A stretch of DNA of 64,000 nt. It comes from Larus michahellis. Lineage: Eukaryota > Chordata > Aves > Charadriiformes > Laridae. Below, one piece after another: positions 36,501-49,600 of the stretch. Position 1 is the first letter of the stretch. Every line of letters starts with the position of its first letter. Location of the stretch: assembly GCF_964199755.1 (NCBI RefSeq), contig NC_133898.1, forward strand, positions 29,887,985 to 29,951,984, given 5' to 3'. The translations under genes were made by a program, and so were the position numbers. The notes under the pieces are model-generated. The model saw nothing but the letters and a program-made list of their open reading frames with translations. It had not been told where the DNA came from and searched no databases.

Positions 36501-38799
36501 GGTTTAGTAATTTAAGACTGTTGAAAAACAAATTAAATAGTTGTTAAATACAATATCTCAGTAATTTCCAGTTAGAAAGCACAAAAATTAACATTTTAAT
36601 GTTTTTTCAACATTGCAAGGTTTTTATTTACCTGCTGGGGTATCACCTGGTTTCTGATGAATTTGCTGTGGTTTTTCCTCACTAAGATGTAGTGAGATGT
36701 GCGTGTGTATATTCTAATGCACAGTGTATTCTCAACTCAGGTATCATTATTGCAAACTACATATTGTTTCAAGTGCTTTTCTCCTCAATATTCTGATTGG
36801 TGATTACGTGGCTAATCAGCATTTTAAAACAAAATTTGCACATAAAGAGTCTGATTGTCCAGTGGGGACATGCTAACAGGTTCTCTCCCTGCACAAGTGC
36901 TCTGCACAGTAAGACATGCATTAGCTGCCTGGGATCAAAACAGAATCAGGAGAGCTTTTGTAGCATACAAAGTAGCTGAAAATTGTTTTTCAAAACCACT
37001 GTAAATTTTTCTTGGTGTACTTTATACCCTGTGTGGGGAAATCCGTTCATGCAACAGTGCCCAGTACTGTAATTTGGACTGATTTAGCTTGTACTTTAAC
37101 CATTTAAAAAAAAAAAAAAAAAAAGAAAAATCCACATGTGTCCACAATCTTTTGTGACTTTTGTCCACTCTGCAGCTTTAGCAGTCAAGCTCTTTAGACC
37201 ATGAAAACTCTTGAAGGCACGGCTGTGCTTAGCCACACCTCTTTCCCTGAAGGGAATGGCAGAATCTGATCGAAAGGTTTCCTGCACCAGTAACCAGAGC
37301 CAGTAACTAGAAGTTGGGCCTGTTTATATCCTCTAGACTGGAAAATTCAGAAAAGGGCAGGTTTGACATTCCTGATATTTTAAGGTAGTATGCTTGAAGG
37401 CGCACAACAACCTAGTCGTAGGAAAATACCCTCTCCAAATGTTTACAGCTTTTTTGGTACCTTGTACCAAAGAAGGAAAGGAGCACATGGATACAGCTTT
37501 TCCTTAATGAGTCATCTTACTCCTTACAATTCTCCCTTTGATAAAATTATTTGCAGAGAGGCTTAAAGCTGTTTTCTTCGAAGTGACACCGTTTATTAGA
37601 AAACTGAAAGACCATGAGTTAGCTTCTGCTTCTTGCGCATTGATAGATTTACACCTACCTTGCTTTGGAGGCAACCGAAGGGGTAGATGCAAAATTTGTA
37701 AGCATGAGGGCTGCACCATTTTGGAGTCACACTAAATTCTTTGTGCTTCTTAGTACCCTACTGGTTCAGCAAGGACTGTGGAAAATGTCTGTCACTTTAA
37801 ACAGTACAGTATTTGCATTTCTCTTAATCATCTGTCACAGAGCAAAGTTCAGTAGGTTGAGGAAGTATTGTTTAAGTGCAATTGCTCTAAAAATATATCA
37901 AAAGGAAAACTACTGTATATGAACAAATTATGGAGAGGCTTTATATAGCTTGTTGATGTCTGTAAATACATAAAACAAGGAAGCAGCAGCTTATGACATG
38001 GTTATTTCTGGAAAAGCGGAAGGTCTGACTGTTCATTATTACACCATACGCAGAGCCAAGCAGTTGCTCCTGAAGAAATCGTGAGTGGAATTAAGAACCC
38101 CAAAATTAGAAAATTAGAACTATTTGCATAGTGTTGTGAGCTCTTTGCTCCAGATCTTACCTCTGCAAGTCAATGACAAATCACATATTAATGTCAATGG
38201 GATCCAGTTTAGGATTTTTGCTTCCCTCTCCCCCCACCTTTTCTTTAAACAAAACCCTTTTCTTATCATTTCCAGGAAATACCCATTCTGAGGATAAGCC
38301 TGAGGATCTGACAATCTTTAGTGATTTCGGGCAGATCTCAACATAAAGTATTCCAAAACTAGTGGTACCAGCTCACTTCTTCAGAAAAGAGTGTAAAATA
38401 TATTTTCTGTATCCACGGGGGGTGGAAGCTAGAAGGAAGTACTAAGTCAGTTAATTTGTCATTATTACCCAGTTACCTCTGTACAGAATATTTTGTGTTC
38501 AACTGCAGTAGTAAGCATGCAAATACATGCTGAGCTACAACACTCAAACAGGTATCCAGACTTGAAGACCTCAAGAACTAAAGGTACCATTGAGAATTCA
38601 CATGGTAATTTGAGTTATAAATAACTTGTTTAATATGCCTGGTTTCCTACCTGAACTTTGTGTTTGCGCTAAAGAATCCTGTAGGAGACAGTATTTTCTG
38701 TGATATATTAAATCAAGCTAGTTAATAATGTTAACAAGTGAACTTTGAGTCTTTCCTTCAAACAGGTCGCTGTAAGACATTCTCCTCTTCAAATCATTC
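33551..38799. other. Intron-like or intergenic DNA, no supported gene
   Basis: No gene recognised. The longest open frame, 35729-36172 on plus (147 codons), encodes a Cys- and hydrophobic-rich peptide with no domain I know and no splice or promoter context, so it is not called. An A19 run lies at 37106-37124. Confidence 0.55.
37106..37124. repeat. Poly-A run (A19)
   Basis: Nineteen consecutive A follow CATTT. No AATAAA signal or transposon body is recognisable on its 5' side, so it is called a simple repeat and not a retroposed tail. Confidence 0.8.
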
Positions 38800-40330
38800 T
38801 TTCTGCTTTTTTATATTCCATCTTGAAAACATTCTTTCTGGAATGTGAAACTTGGTGTGGTGTTTCACTGCAGGTTTCACCAGTGCTGCATACAGTTGTA
38901 TAAAGCTGTTTTGCTTTTGTATCTATACATCCAAGGATTGTATTAGGGTTTTTTTTGCTACAACGTCAGCTGTTTGTCACCTGTAATTCTTGGTACTTCT
39001 CAGACCATGTGTTTTCCAGGGAGGAGACTTGGCTGCTGATGGAGCTTTTAGTTCTAATCCCTTTGCATTTGGCTGTATTAAGTCGTGTTTAATTAGAACT
39101 GGCTTAGTTTATTAAGTGATTCATATTGTTCTACATGACTATCTTCAGCTTTCATCCTCACAGTTTTGTTAATCTCACAAATCTTATTATCATGGATGTA
39201 AATATTTATTTCCAAATCACTTATGATTTATATTTATTTCCAAATCACAAAAGCCCTAAAGTTTGTGTTACAAGTCTCCGTTCATTATTACTTTGTTAGA
39301 TCTTTCAGTTTTCAGTCCATTTAACACGTTTTCTTGGTATCGTGTTGTGCTACTTTTCATGAGAATGTCGTACACTATTAAGTCAACTGCTCTCCACAAA
39401 TGTACTGCAGATATACAATTACTTTCCTCAGCGAAATGTCTGTCTCATCAAACAATGCGATACAAGGCCTATTTGCCACAAAACTGGCTTGACTGATATT
39501 AATTAAATTCTGGTGCTTTAATTCTTTATTAATTTTATAACAGCTTTATTACCTGGAAGTAATGTCAGACTAACTACCCATTAGGTCTCTGAATCATCCT
39601 GCTGGCCTTTGTTATTGGCACAACATTAGCACTTTTCCAGTCAAATAGAATTTCCTTGGAATGCCTTAATTTATTAAAATAAACATGATTAGTTCTCAGG
39701 CCTTCTCAGTCTTAGTTCTTAGGTGTGAGGTAGATGGATTGGCTGATTTTAAAATGTTTATTTCTAGTACCTGTTGTATAACATCCTGTTTGGTTACTAA
39801 GAGACTGGAAAATAGTTCGACATCATCATGATGTTCATACGAACATCTGTCTAAATATGGGATAGAAATATTTCTAAAAATTTCTGTCTGTCCTGCATCG
39901 CTATTAATTTTTTTTTTAATTTCCATCTGGCAATGGGTTTATATAACTGCTAGGACTATTGTAGTCTTGATACTTCTATTTTTTATTTATTTTTATTCTT
40001 CATGTTACAGCGGTCCTGTCAACTGTGGACTTTCCGCTAATGTTTCTAGTTTGCCTTATTGATTTTTTTTTCCCTTCGTAACTCCTAATTCATATGGATT
40101 ATTACTGTTTATCTTCATCTGTTATATAGTAGTTTTTATTATGAGCTACTGCTTATGCTTGAGTAGTGAAAGAAGACACCATTTTTAGCCAAAACTATCT
40201 TCTTCTTTACTGTGGAATTATAAATTCTTGACTATCTTAAGATTTCTTCTTAAAGAAATCTCTCACTTTTGACTTTCCCACATGAATTTCAATCATTTTA
40301 ATTTCTTTGCTAGGGTACTGAAGTTGCAGG
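38800..40330 (-). mobile_element. Very old CR1/L3-like LINE, reverse transcriptase region, antisense
   Basis: On the plus strand this follows, block after block in order, the antisense of the CR1/L3-group reverse transcriptase coding region. Examples: CCAAGGATTGTATTAG (about 38931), the AATTCTTTATTAATT block near 39520, AATGTCAGACTAACTACCC (about 39561), and TTGTTATTGGCACAACATTAG (about 39609-39629), the last two flanking an ATCATCC/TTTCCAGTC spacing typical of this family. The divergence is much greater than for the CR1 copies at 18.4, 32.7 and 44.8 kb, and it is AT-rich, so it belongs to an older layer. All frames are interrupted. The limits are uncertain and it may extend to the right. Confidence 0.7.
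39203..39248. repeat. Short local duplication, 28 bp period
   Basis: TATTTATTTCCAAATCAC occurs exactly at 39203-39220 and 39231-39248. The duplication falls inside the old LINE and is probably a local replication slip after insertion. Confidence 0.8.
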
Positions 40331-43300
40331 TTACTGACAACTGTAATGCATGTACCACACCCATGGCTTTATGCAGCAGTGTTTCCCTCATCTCTCCTAC
40401 TCCTCCTGACCTCTTCGTGTGGTTTTATTTAGCATTTAAATAGGGTGAATCATTGCACAATGTTCACTAATAATAATGGCATCATTCTTTTGCTTTGGTG
40501 ATAATTTCATGTTCTCTGGTTTATTAAGTCTTTCAATCTCAGTACATAAAGGCCTGTAAAATGTCATCTTTTAATACTCCTTGCCACGCTAATTCAATTT
40601 CTTCAGGGACTGTCTGAGCACATTCTATATTTGCCTTCTTACCAGCTTCCTCAGGTGTTGCTACTTTAACATTCTCCTGTCTACTCCATCTTATCTCCAG
40701 ATCAGAAGGAGGTAAAGAACCAGAAAGAGGTAAAGAACCGTCCTGTTTTAGAGTTTTTCTAAGAGGTAAGATTACCATGGTGAGTGGATTTTCATAAAAG
40801 CCCTGTTAGTGAAGTCTTCCCAAATCACGCACTTGTTTGTTATTCATCTGACCATACTTACTCTGAGGATAATGTCATCTGTTCCAGAAGCGATACTGCA
40901 AAAAGGATATTTCAGATAGATTTCATCACAATACACGTTCTCTATGTAAAATTTTCACTAGGGTGCCTTCCACACTGGTATACCAGCAGAAGCCAAAAGT
41001 AAATCTCATTTTTTGTATGGTCTTATACAGCAGGCCCTCCTTTTAATTTTGTGCATTTTGTCTCTGTGACTCAGACTCCTGCATATTTGGAGGATGTGTC
41101 AGCTTTTTATTCCAAACTAGCGTGTGTTTTTCTTTCTTGTTTTAGAATAGTGTGTAGCGAATTCAATGGGATAATATAAAGGGTATTAAGGGAACTATAG
41201 CATCCAGCTGTTTTGTTAGTGAAGTTAAAGGCTGCTCTCCAGGAGTAAAGCACAGTGCATTTTTTGCAGTGAGCGTTCGGGTTTGGTCAGCATTCAGAAA
41301 CAATAACCATTCTGAGGTGATAAACAAAAATTGTGGCTTGGACATACCTCCTTGCTTTAGTATTTTAAATCAAATGCCTTCCAAGGGCAGGGCCCTTAGC
41401 GCAGTTCTCCCCTCTGACTTCCTCTTTCCTTCATGAAATAAAATAATCATCACTGCAGGTTCTCCTGTCTGCAGCACGTACTCCCAGCAAAAACTGTTTC
41501 TTTAATACACATATGTTGCAATTACACCTTTTAAAAATTATTTTAGTAATATTCCTGCTTAATCATGCCAATTAGCACAGACTAGAGAGGAAACTGGAAG
41601 TAAGTCATTATTTCTTTCTGTAGGTTTTCCTATCTGAGAACAGAAATATTGAAAGGTGATGAGCAGAGAGGAAAAGACAGCTGACAAAATTCAACTGCAC
41701 CTCTTCGTTCATGGACTTGCATAAGCAAGCAGAATTAGAACATGCAAAGAATTTTAAATGCAGACTTTTCGTTTCCTAATCCCTCACTATTTTGTATTGT
41801 GTTAAAATGGTCATTTTCTTATACAGATTTCATCTGATATTTTCCAGTGATTGATAGAGACTCAAAATCTAACGATGCCTGAGTGTCACACGTTAAACCT
41901 GCGGTCTTGATATGATTTGTCCAGATCATGTTGCTGAAGAAATCTTTAGATCTCATGAATACATAAGAACGTTTATTTCCTTCCTGAATTAAGATCATAG
42001 AAGTACTTTCTGTAAAAGCCACTACAGTCCAACTGTAGTAGCAGCATTATATTTGACACGATAAATGCAGAAAAAGTACTAAGAAAGAGTCGCAGTGGCT
42101 GAGCCACAGAATCTTTCTGAATCCAGACTTGTTTGGATGTTTTGAAAGAGAAAATGAAATTGTCACATGGTTGCTGATTACATAGTGACTGAATTGTTTC
42201 AAACTACGTGTGCTTTGGGAGATAGAGTCTGCAGCTGGGAAATCCCCACCATGTGACTGGTACAGCTGTGTTTAATAGTGTGATTAAGCTTTTCTGCAGA
42301 CCTGAGTATTTCACCGTGTTGCATCTGTACCTGTGGGTGTCTGCCTGTTGCAGCATTCCAGTGACTGCCAAACATTCCCAGTCTTTCAGAATTTGCATCA
42401 GCATGTGAACATCTGAGCTGCTTGAACAGTGCTAATCTTTTGCTGATAAAGCCATGGGGAAATAGAGCACCAAGTGCGGCAGAGAAGAGAATTTCTCTTT
42501 AAGGGTGAATACAGTAGCTTTAAGTCATCTGCATTTGTGCTATCCTGCCAAAGGACATAAATAAATGGTTAGGAAGGGGAAGCTTGGACTTCTGCTTTTC
42601 TTTGAGCTATTTTTATGCTTATCCATCCCCATCTTGTTCCTATGTTTCCTCCTCCTGTGGCATCTCGTCAGCAATTGAGATGGTGAGTTGTTCGGGATAG
42701 GAGCTCTTTGTTACTTACTGGTGCGCTGTCAAGGATAAAGGGACTCAATTCTTTACGGGGTTTATAAGATATTTTTTTTTTTTTTTTTTTGGTAACCTAA
42801 CCCTGTGATTTCAACTAATGGTTTGTCGGTTGACTCATTTTGACGCACTGCATTGTATAGAATGTAGAAGCGTTAGGCAGTGGGTCGTGCAAACTGTTGC
42901 TGCATTCACGTGGGAAAAGAGAGGTGCAGTACTGTGGCTTTGAAGTGACCCCTTGTATGGTTGCAAAACAGGCCTCTAGCGATATGCTTGGAAATTTGGA
43001 ACATTAACAATTGCAAAGCGTCACTGTGATGACTTCACCTGGTTAGCAGTCAAACTTTTTGACAATTCTGCCATTCCCTGGAGATTTACTAACACACTGT
43101 GGGCTCTGCTGCCTCTCCCAGATGTGAACTCATAGCGCAACACCGTAGTGAGTGGCAACCTCCATGACATTCCAAGAAACCATCTCTCCTGGGTTTTAGG
43201 GTACCAATTATATGATCCCTAGAATACTGTAATCTCTGTCAAGAGCGAGCTACTAAGAAAGGGAAAAAAAATGCACTGAAGCACCACTTTACAAAGTTTT

Positions 43301-44779
43301 GAGTATTGTGGAAGAATGCACTATTTTTCACTTTTTGTACAATATTTGCGGGATGGTGTCCTTTTAAAATACATTTAGCCTTTGCTTCTCAGATTTATCA
43401 CACATTTCTTTCTTTAATATGTATGATTGTCCTGGTAGAATCCAGTGGGGCTCTGATCTTTCTGCTCCATCTCAACTGTGCTGGTTTTGGGGTTGGATTA
43501 TAATTGGCTACTTCAATCTTCCTGCCAAAGCTTTGCAATACATTTAAAACATGTTTTCCTATTGCTGTTTATCACCTTATGTTTCTAGAGACCAAGTAGG
43601 GCTTTTTCTCTGATATTTGATTAACTGTTTCAAAATGCCTAATGGGGTGAGATACTATTAGTAGGTGCTTGAGAGAATTTTGGTCTAGTGTTATTTATGC
43701 TTGCAATTTTTCACACATTGTGGTGATCTGTGGTGCAATGCTGTAGTGTGCTAACCTTACGTTCCCTAATTCTAGGTGTGAGCTCTGTGTGTTGACATAA
43801 TTTAATGTTTGTGCTCAGGGTTGCTTGTTACCAGGTTTACATTGTAAGTGGCAGAAAGGAAAGTTAGTTCTACAAATAAATGTCACTTTTTAAATACAGA
43901 ACTAGATTCTCTGTCTGAGGATTGCTATATTATTTATTCATATAACATTGTTTCTTTTTATCATATTTTTTTTTAAATTGTCCCTTTGCAAGGCCTCTAG
44001 GGATTGATACTACAAAAGTCTAGGTATTCTCTGCCTTCGTTCATTTCATAACGAAGAGCAACCTATGCCTTAGTTGATCTGGTTAATTAGTCAAAGGATA
44101 GCAAGAGATGACACCAGTGTTTGATAGTGTGTAGTAAGGATTAGCACAACAGCAAAAAAATCATGAGATGAGCTATTATTATTCCCCTAATTTTTTGGTT
44201 CCCAATTTCCATATGTTATACATATTTCTCTGTATTATGTTTGAGGAAGTAGTCAGATGAAAGGTCACAACTGTTTCACGGAAGTGGGTGAATCATATAC
44301 TGATTCACTGTGTACAGGCAGTGTATGCTCAATGTATTTGGACTGTGCATTCCTTTATTAGTCTGCCGTCTGTTCTACTGTGGGAACCTAACTTAAAAGA
44401 GATTAATTGTGCTGCAAGTCAGTTACATAGAAATGGTGTTGCAATATAGCTTTATGGACTTGAATTGGAAATTACATAGTTCATTTAAATTGCACACACA
44501 GTACAAATTTAGGCTGCATCCCCAAAATCTTTGAGATATAATTTAGATGAGCAGGTATTTGCTTGATGCAATGTGTGGGGAGCATGCTCATTGCTTTGGC
44601 CGTGAGATGGAGAATGTCCTCCCTTCACTGACTTTTGTGATCATATGCAAGTGTCGTAGCTTAAGAACATGTTGCCTCCCCAGATTCACATTAAGATACA
44701 TACAGTGAAGTTGAGGTTGGGGATAGGATCTCTGTAGCAGCTTGTGTGACCCGGAGCAGCAATTTTACTCTTGCTTTCC
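40331..44779. other. Intron-like or intergenic DNA, no supported gene
   Basis: No gene recognised. An 18 bp-period duplication (GGTAAAGAAC at 40711-40720 and 40729-40738) and a T19 run (42772-42790) are the visible repeats. The left end may still contain sequence from the old LINE. Short frames such as 42204-42404 (minus) and 43306-43503 (plus) carry no recognisable motif. Confidence 0.5.
42772..42790. repeat. Poly-T run (T19)
   Basis: Nineteen consecutive T, a simple mononucleotide run. No adjacent retroposon body was recognised on the minus strand. Confidence 0.8.
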
Positions 44780-46618
44780 CATCATTGGCACATGGAAGAA
44801 GGGACCAACCACTTGGGAAGATTACAAGAATGCTGTCAGAGTCTGCAGGGATGAACTGAGGAAAGCCAAGGCCTCCTTGGAATTAAACCTGGCAAGAGAT
44901 GTCAAGGTCAACAGGAAGGGCTTCTTCAAGTATATTGGAGGCAAAAGGAAAACTAGAGAAAATGTGGGTCTGCTGTTGAATGAGACAGGAGCCATGGTGA
45001 CAGAGGATGCAGAGAAGGCAGAGTTACTAAACGCCTTATTTGCTTCAGTCTTAACTGCTCAGGCCAGCCCTCAGGAGTCCCAGACTTCGGAGGCAACAGC
45101 AAAAGTCTGGACGAAGGAAGGCTTCACCTTGGTTGAGGAGGATCAAGTCAGAGATCAATTAGGTCAATTAGATCAATTAGATATCCACAAGTCCATGGGT
45201 CCTGATGGGATGCACCTGAGAGTGCTGAGGGGGCTGGCAGAAGTCATTGCTGGGCCACTCTCCATCATCTTTGAAAGGTCCTGGAGGACAGGCGAGGTGC
45301 CTGAGGACTGGAGGAAAGCCAATGTCACTCCAGTCTTCAAAAAGAGAAAGAAGGAAGACTCAGGAAACTGCAGGCCAGACAGCCTGACCTCCATCCCTGG
45401 AAAGATGGTGGAACAGCTCGTTCTGGGTGTCATCTCAAAGCATGTGGAGGAAAAGAAAGCTATCAGAAGTACTCAGCACAGATTCACCTAGGGGAAATCA
45501 TGTCTGACTGGTCTGATAGCTTTCTACGATGGCATGACTGTCTGGATAGATGAGGGGAGGGCAGTGGATGTTGTGTACCTTGACTTAGCAAGGCTTTTGA
45601 CACTGTCTCCCACAGCATCCTCATAGGGAAGCTTAGGAAGTGTGGGTGAAATGAACGGACAATGGGGTGGATTGAAAACTTGTTGAAAGATGGAGCTCAA
45701 AGGGTCACGATTAGGGGCACAGAGTCTAGTTGGAGGTCAGTGACAAGTGGTGTTCCCCAGGGGTCAGTACTGGGTCCAGTCCTCTTCAATATATTCATCA
45801 ATGACCTGGATGAGGGGATAGAGCGCACCCTCAGCAAGTTTGCTGATGACACAAAGCTGGGGGGGTGGCTGACACACCAGAAGGCTGTGCCGCCATCCAG
45901 CGAGACCTGGACAGGCTGGAGAGTTGGGCAAAGAGGAACCTTGTGAAATTCAATAAGGGCAAGTGTAGGGTGCTGCACCTGGGGAGGAATAACCCCGTGC
46001 ACCAGTACAGGTTGGGGGCTGACCTGCTGGAGAGCAGCTCAGTGGAAAGAGACCCAGGAGTCCCGGTGGACAACAGGATGACCATGAGGCAGCAATGTGT
46101 CCTCGTGGCCAAGAAGGCCAATGGCATCCTGGGGTGCATCAAGAAGAGTGTGGCCAGCAGGTCGAGGGAGGTCATCCTCCCCCTCTACTCTGCCCTGGTG
46201 AGGCCGCACCTGGAGTACCGTGTCCAGTTCTGGGCTCCCCGGTTCAAGAAGGACAGGGAACTGCTGGAGAGGGTACAGCAAAGGGCTACAAAGTTGAGTA
46301 GCGGACTGGAACATCTCTCTTATGAAGAAAGGCTGATGGACTTGGTTCTTTTCAGTCTGGAAGAAAGACGACTGAGGGGGGATCTTATCAATGCTTATAA
46401 ATACTTAGAGGGTGGGTGTCAGGAGGATGGGGCCAGTCTTTTTTCAGTGGAGCCCATTGACAGGACAAGAGGTAATGGGCACAAACTTGAACTTAGGAAG
46501 TTCCATCTAAACTTGAGGCCTGGACACGTTCCTGTGCAACCTGCTCCAGGTGAACCTGCTCTGGCAAGGGGGGTGGTCCAGAGGTCCCTTCCAACCCCTG
46601 TCATTCTGTGATTCTGTG
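44780..46618 (+). mobile_element. CR1 LINE, 5'-truncated, comparatively young copy
   Basis: This sense-strand CR1 starts inside ORF2, runs through the reverse transcriptase and C-terminal region, and ends with the short 3' UTR and two ATTCTGTG octamers (46603-46618), the normal CR1 terminus. The coding strand is still easily read over about 600 codons, so it is much younger than the other CR1 copies in the window. The 5' end is missing, including the endonuclease, as expected from incomplete reverse transcription. Near 46518 the sequence jumps from the C-terminal coding region straight to the 3' UTR, so a block normally present between them is deleted. No poly-A tail and no obvious target-site duplication are expected or seen. 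The left boundary is inferred from where family-like sequence begins. Confidence 0.95.
44785..46611 (+). pseudogene. CR1 ORF2 reverse transcriptase remnant, frameshifted
   Basis: The frame changes several times. Frame 3 is open to 45488 and ends at an in-frame TAG (45489-45491); it covers the region before the polymerase core, with a linker rich in Lys/Glu and the KSMGPDGMHLRVLR block near 45190. A single-base loss near 45585 disrupts the KAFDT-type motif that carries the first catalytic Asp region. Frame 2 from 45662 carries [10 protein letters not shown] (45749 on) and the catalytic FADD (45839-45850), so the Asp pair itself is intact. A further shift in a G7 run at about 45860 moves reading to frame 1, which continues to 46611. 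The product would be a retrotransposon reverse transcriptase; this copy cannot make a working one. Confidence 0.9.
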
Positions 46619-49600
46619 AGATGGGAAAACTCCCACAGGTGGGATTTGAGGAAGACAGAGAGGGAAAATCATGTGTCCCAGACAAAAATTTGGATTAAAA
46701 TAATCACCAAGGATTGTAATCAGGATGATGGAAAAGTCTGGGCTAGTTTTGTTTGTTTTTTTCTTTAAGAATGTCCAGGGCAAAGTTGACGCATTTTTAA
46801 ATGCCGTATGTGCTCAGTCATTTGGCTAACATGCCTACTTCTCTGTTACCACCAAATTATCTAACGTGGTGGGATTTAGCTAGCCTCACATGCTTCACCA
46901 CAGTGTGGTAGGTCATTTGACAGTATGAGGAACATGATATGGTAATTAGGGAATCTGTCTTTCTTCTTTTTTCACCCTCCAAAATAGACAACTTCATGCT
47001 TGTGGGAAGGTACCATGCTAGCAGTTCTGGGAAGCGACGCTTTCTCTTTAATCCCTGAACAGATACAATGCATAGAATTACACTACAGGCTTTCCTCTTG
47101 CTGGCATGACTGCATCTCCGTTCTCACGTGGAAATGCAACCTTTAGGGCTGAAAAAGCAGTTCAGGCCAGCTCAGCATTTAGCCCATTGTTATTACACCT
47201 TCTTGCTAAGACTAGCAAAACTTTAAAACCAGAGAACTCTTTGGAACTTCATCCAGAGCAGACAAGAGTCCGGGTTATTAACACTGATGCAAATGTGAAG
47301 CCCCATCTGCTAGAGATACTATCTTTTACTTGAGACAACCCATGTCCTTCTTGTAAATCACACAGTCCAAAACCTTAAAACTGACTAATACATCCCCAGG
47401 CACAGCTGTGATGTAGGAAGGCAACTGCATGCGCATTAAGCGATCACGTCATTAGGTACTAGCGTATGGACTAAAGTAAAGAGAGAGACAGCTCTATTTG
47501 CAATACTGGTAAATCTGCTGTAAAGTATTTGGAAACTCAATCCATATTTAGGATTCTATCAGGAAAGTACCAGGAAAGAACTTTTTTATGATACTCAGCA
47601 ACTGAAAGCTAAGCAATTTCATTGATACATTTCTGGGCCGAGGCCTCGGGTTTCTTCTCATGACAAGTACAATTGCAGTTCCTCTGCTCTGACCTTTAGT
47701 TGGCTTAATGTAGGCATCCAAGCTTGAAAGTTGTACATTGTACAAAGGGAGTTTGAGTTTGGTTTTCTCTTATTACACCTACAAGTGGAATGCCAGTGTG
47801 ATGTGCTCAGAAATTAATATAAACACTGAGCAGAACAAGTAGAAGCACTGTTGGACATAAGGGTTCAGTATAACTTGGGCACCATAACTTCATTCCTACA
47901 ATACCATCTTGAAGATTTATTTTTTCCAAGCAGAAATAAACCTAAATAAATCTATTTTTCAGCCTTTCATCTTCAGTTGATATAGGAATAATGTATATGG
48001 AATTGAACAAGTTTTGTCAATTTTACAGTGCACGTCTTTGGAGTTACCCTCCAATGTATTTATTGACTGTCGCTTCATTCTAGCAGCCACTGTGTTTTCT
48101 GCAGCTAAAAGAAGGTGTTAAAACCTGATTTGGAATATGAACTGACAAAAGTTGGAAGAGAGAAAATGTCTCTGCAAAGCGTCTGTAATTACTTAACTTC
48201 AATTTTGCAATATACGATCTTAAAAGTTATTTTATCCCCTCTTGTTATGCACAAAGCTTATCTCCTTTTGAGATCAAAATTTACAGTAGTCAAGGGGAAA
48301 AACTAGGACTAGTGATTCTCCTTAAATTTGTTTTTACAATTATTTGTATAAATTCTCTTCTCCTATGACCAATTTAAGCTGTTTGTTTCATATGTAATTG
48401 TATCCAAGGGGAAAATGCAGCTGTATTAAAGATATGTGTTTATGTGTGTGCTTGAATAATCTATTATTAACTAGTGAGGTGATTTCCTGCAATAAGGAGG
48501 TTTTACTGATGCCCTTTATTTTATGTAATTTTATGTTAAATAAATTATATTGTATTTTAAAAGACAGTCAGGCACATCAGCAATTCTGGAAAAAAAGAAT
48601 AAGTGCAAGCTTCTTAGATATTTGAACAATTTGGACTAATGGGCAATGCTAAGCAGTCTTGAAAGGGGGGGAGCACATATGCAGAAGAAAAAGAGCTGAG
48701 TTTGGGAACTAAAATGGAAAAACCACAGAGTGAGTAGGAAGCATATCTTGGGTAAGAGTAAAGAAAAGCTGAGCAAGAGCTTTTGGGGCAGCATCCTGCT
48801 TTACCAGCTGGGGGCACTTTAAGCTGTCTCATTTGTTTGATTCTTGCACAGCTGGAAAAGATCTGACCCTGTAAAAGGCCTTGTTAGTTTTATCTTGAAA
48901 CTATAGCTGATAAATAAATTGGAGGGGGGAAAATAAAAACAAACAAAGAGTAAAGTCAGTTCTTGTTTCTGCCTTCTGTCTGTGGGAGATTTATACCTCT
49001 TCTGCGAGAGTGAAAGCACTCAAACAGCCTGTATTTGGCACAGCTGAGAGGCTGAAACTGCGCTGAGGAGCACGGCCTGGATACAGTGTCAGAAGTCTCC
49101 TAGAAACGATCTGGCATTGATGATGAAAGTTTCTGTGCTCTCAGCAGCAGAGGTGCTGCAGAAGAGCCCCACTCCTCCCCTGGCCGCTCCCTCCTGTCCC
49201 CTGGCTGTGGCAAAGGCTGATCCAGCAACCTCTGCAGCTGTGCTCAGGCTGGTGGGGTGGAAAGTCCAGTGAGCAAGGTAGAAGGTGGTAACAGGCATGA
49301 GCGGATGGGGGAATGCCTCAAAATGATAATGCTAGTTATTAAAACTAGTTATTATTTGTGAACTTGATAATAATTAAACCAGTTACTATTTTGGAGTAAA
49401 ATTCTATACCAGTATCTTCTAACTGGAAAGACCTGAGTTTTGTCTATGTGATCAGGTAAAAATGTTAAGAGCTAAATAGTTCAGCTGGTGCCAAAGTTAA
49501 ATGTGCTTCAGCAGCAATTAATGATCAGATTCAGCCTCCGCTGAGGCTGTAGTTTCACAAACCCTTCTTTCTCACAGTATTGCCATCCACTCGCTGTTCA

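Noticed and set aside
45697-46314. Minus-strand and alternate-frame ORFs over the CR1
   Set aside because: Shadows of the CR1 reverse transcriptase coding strand.
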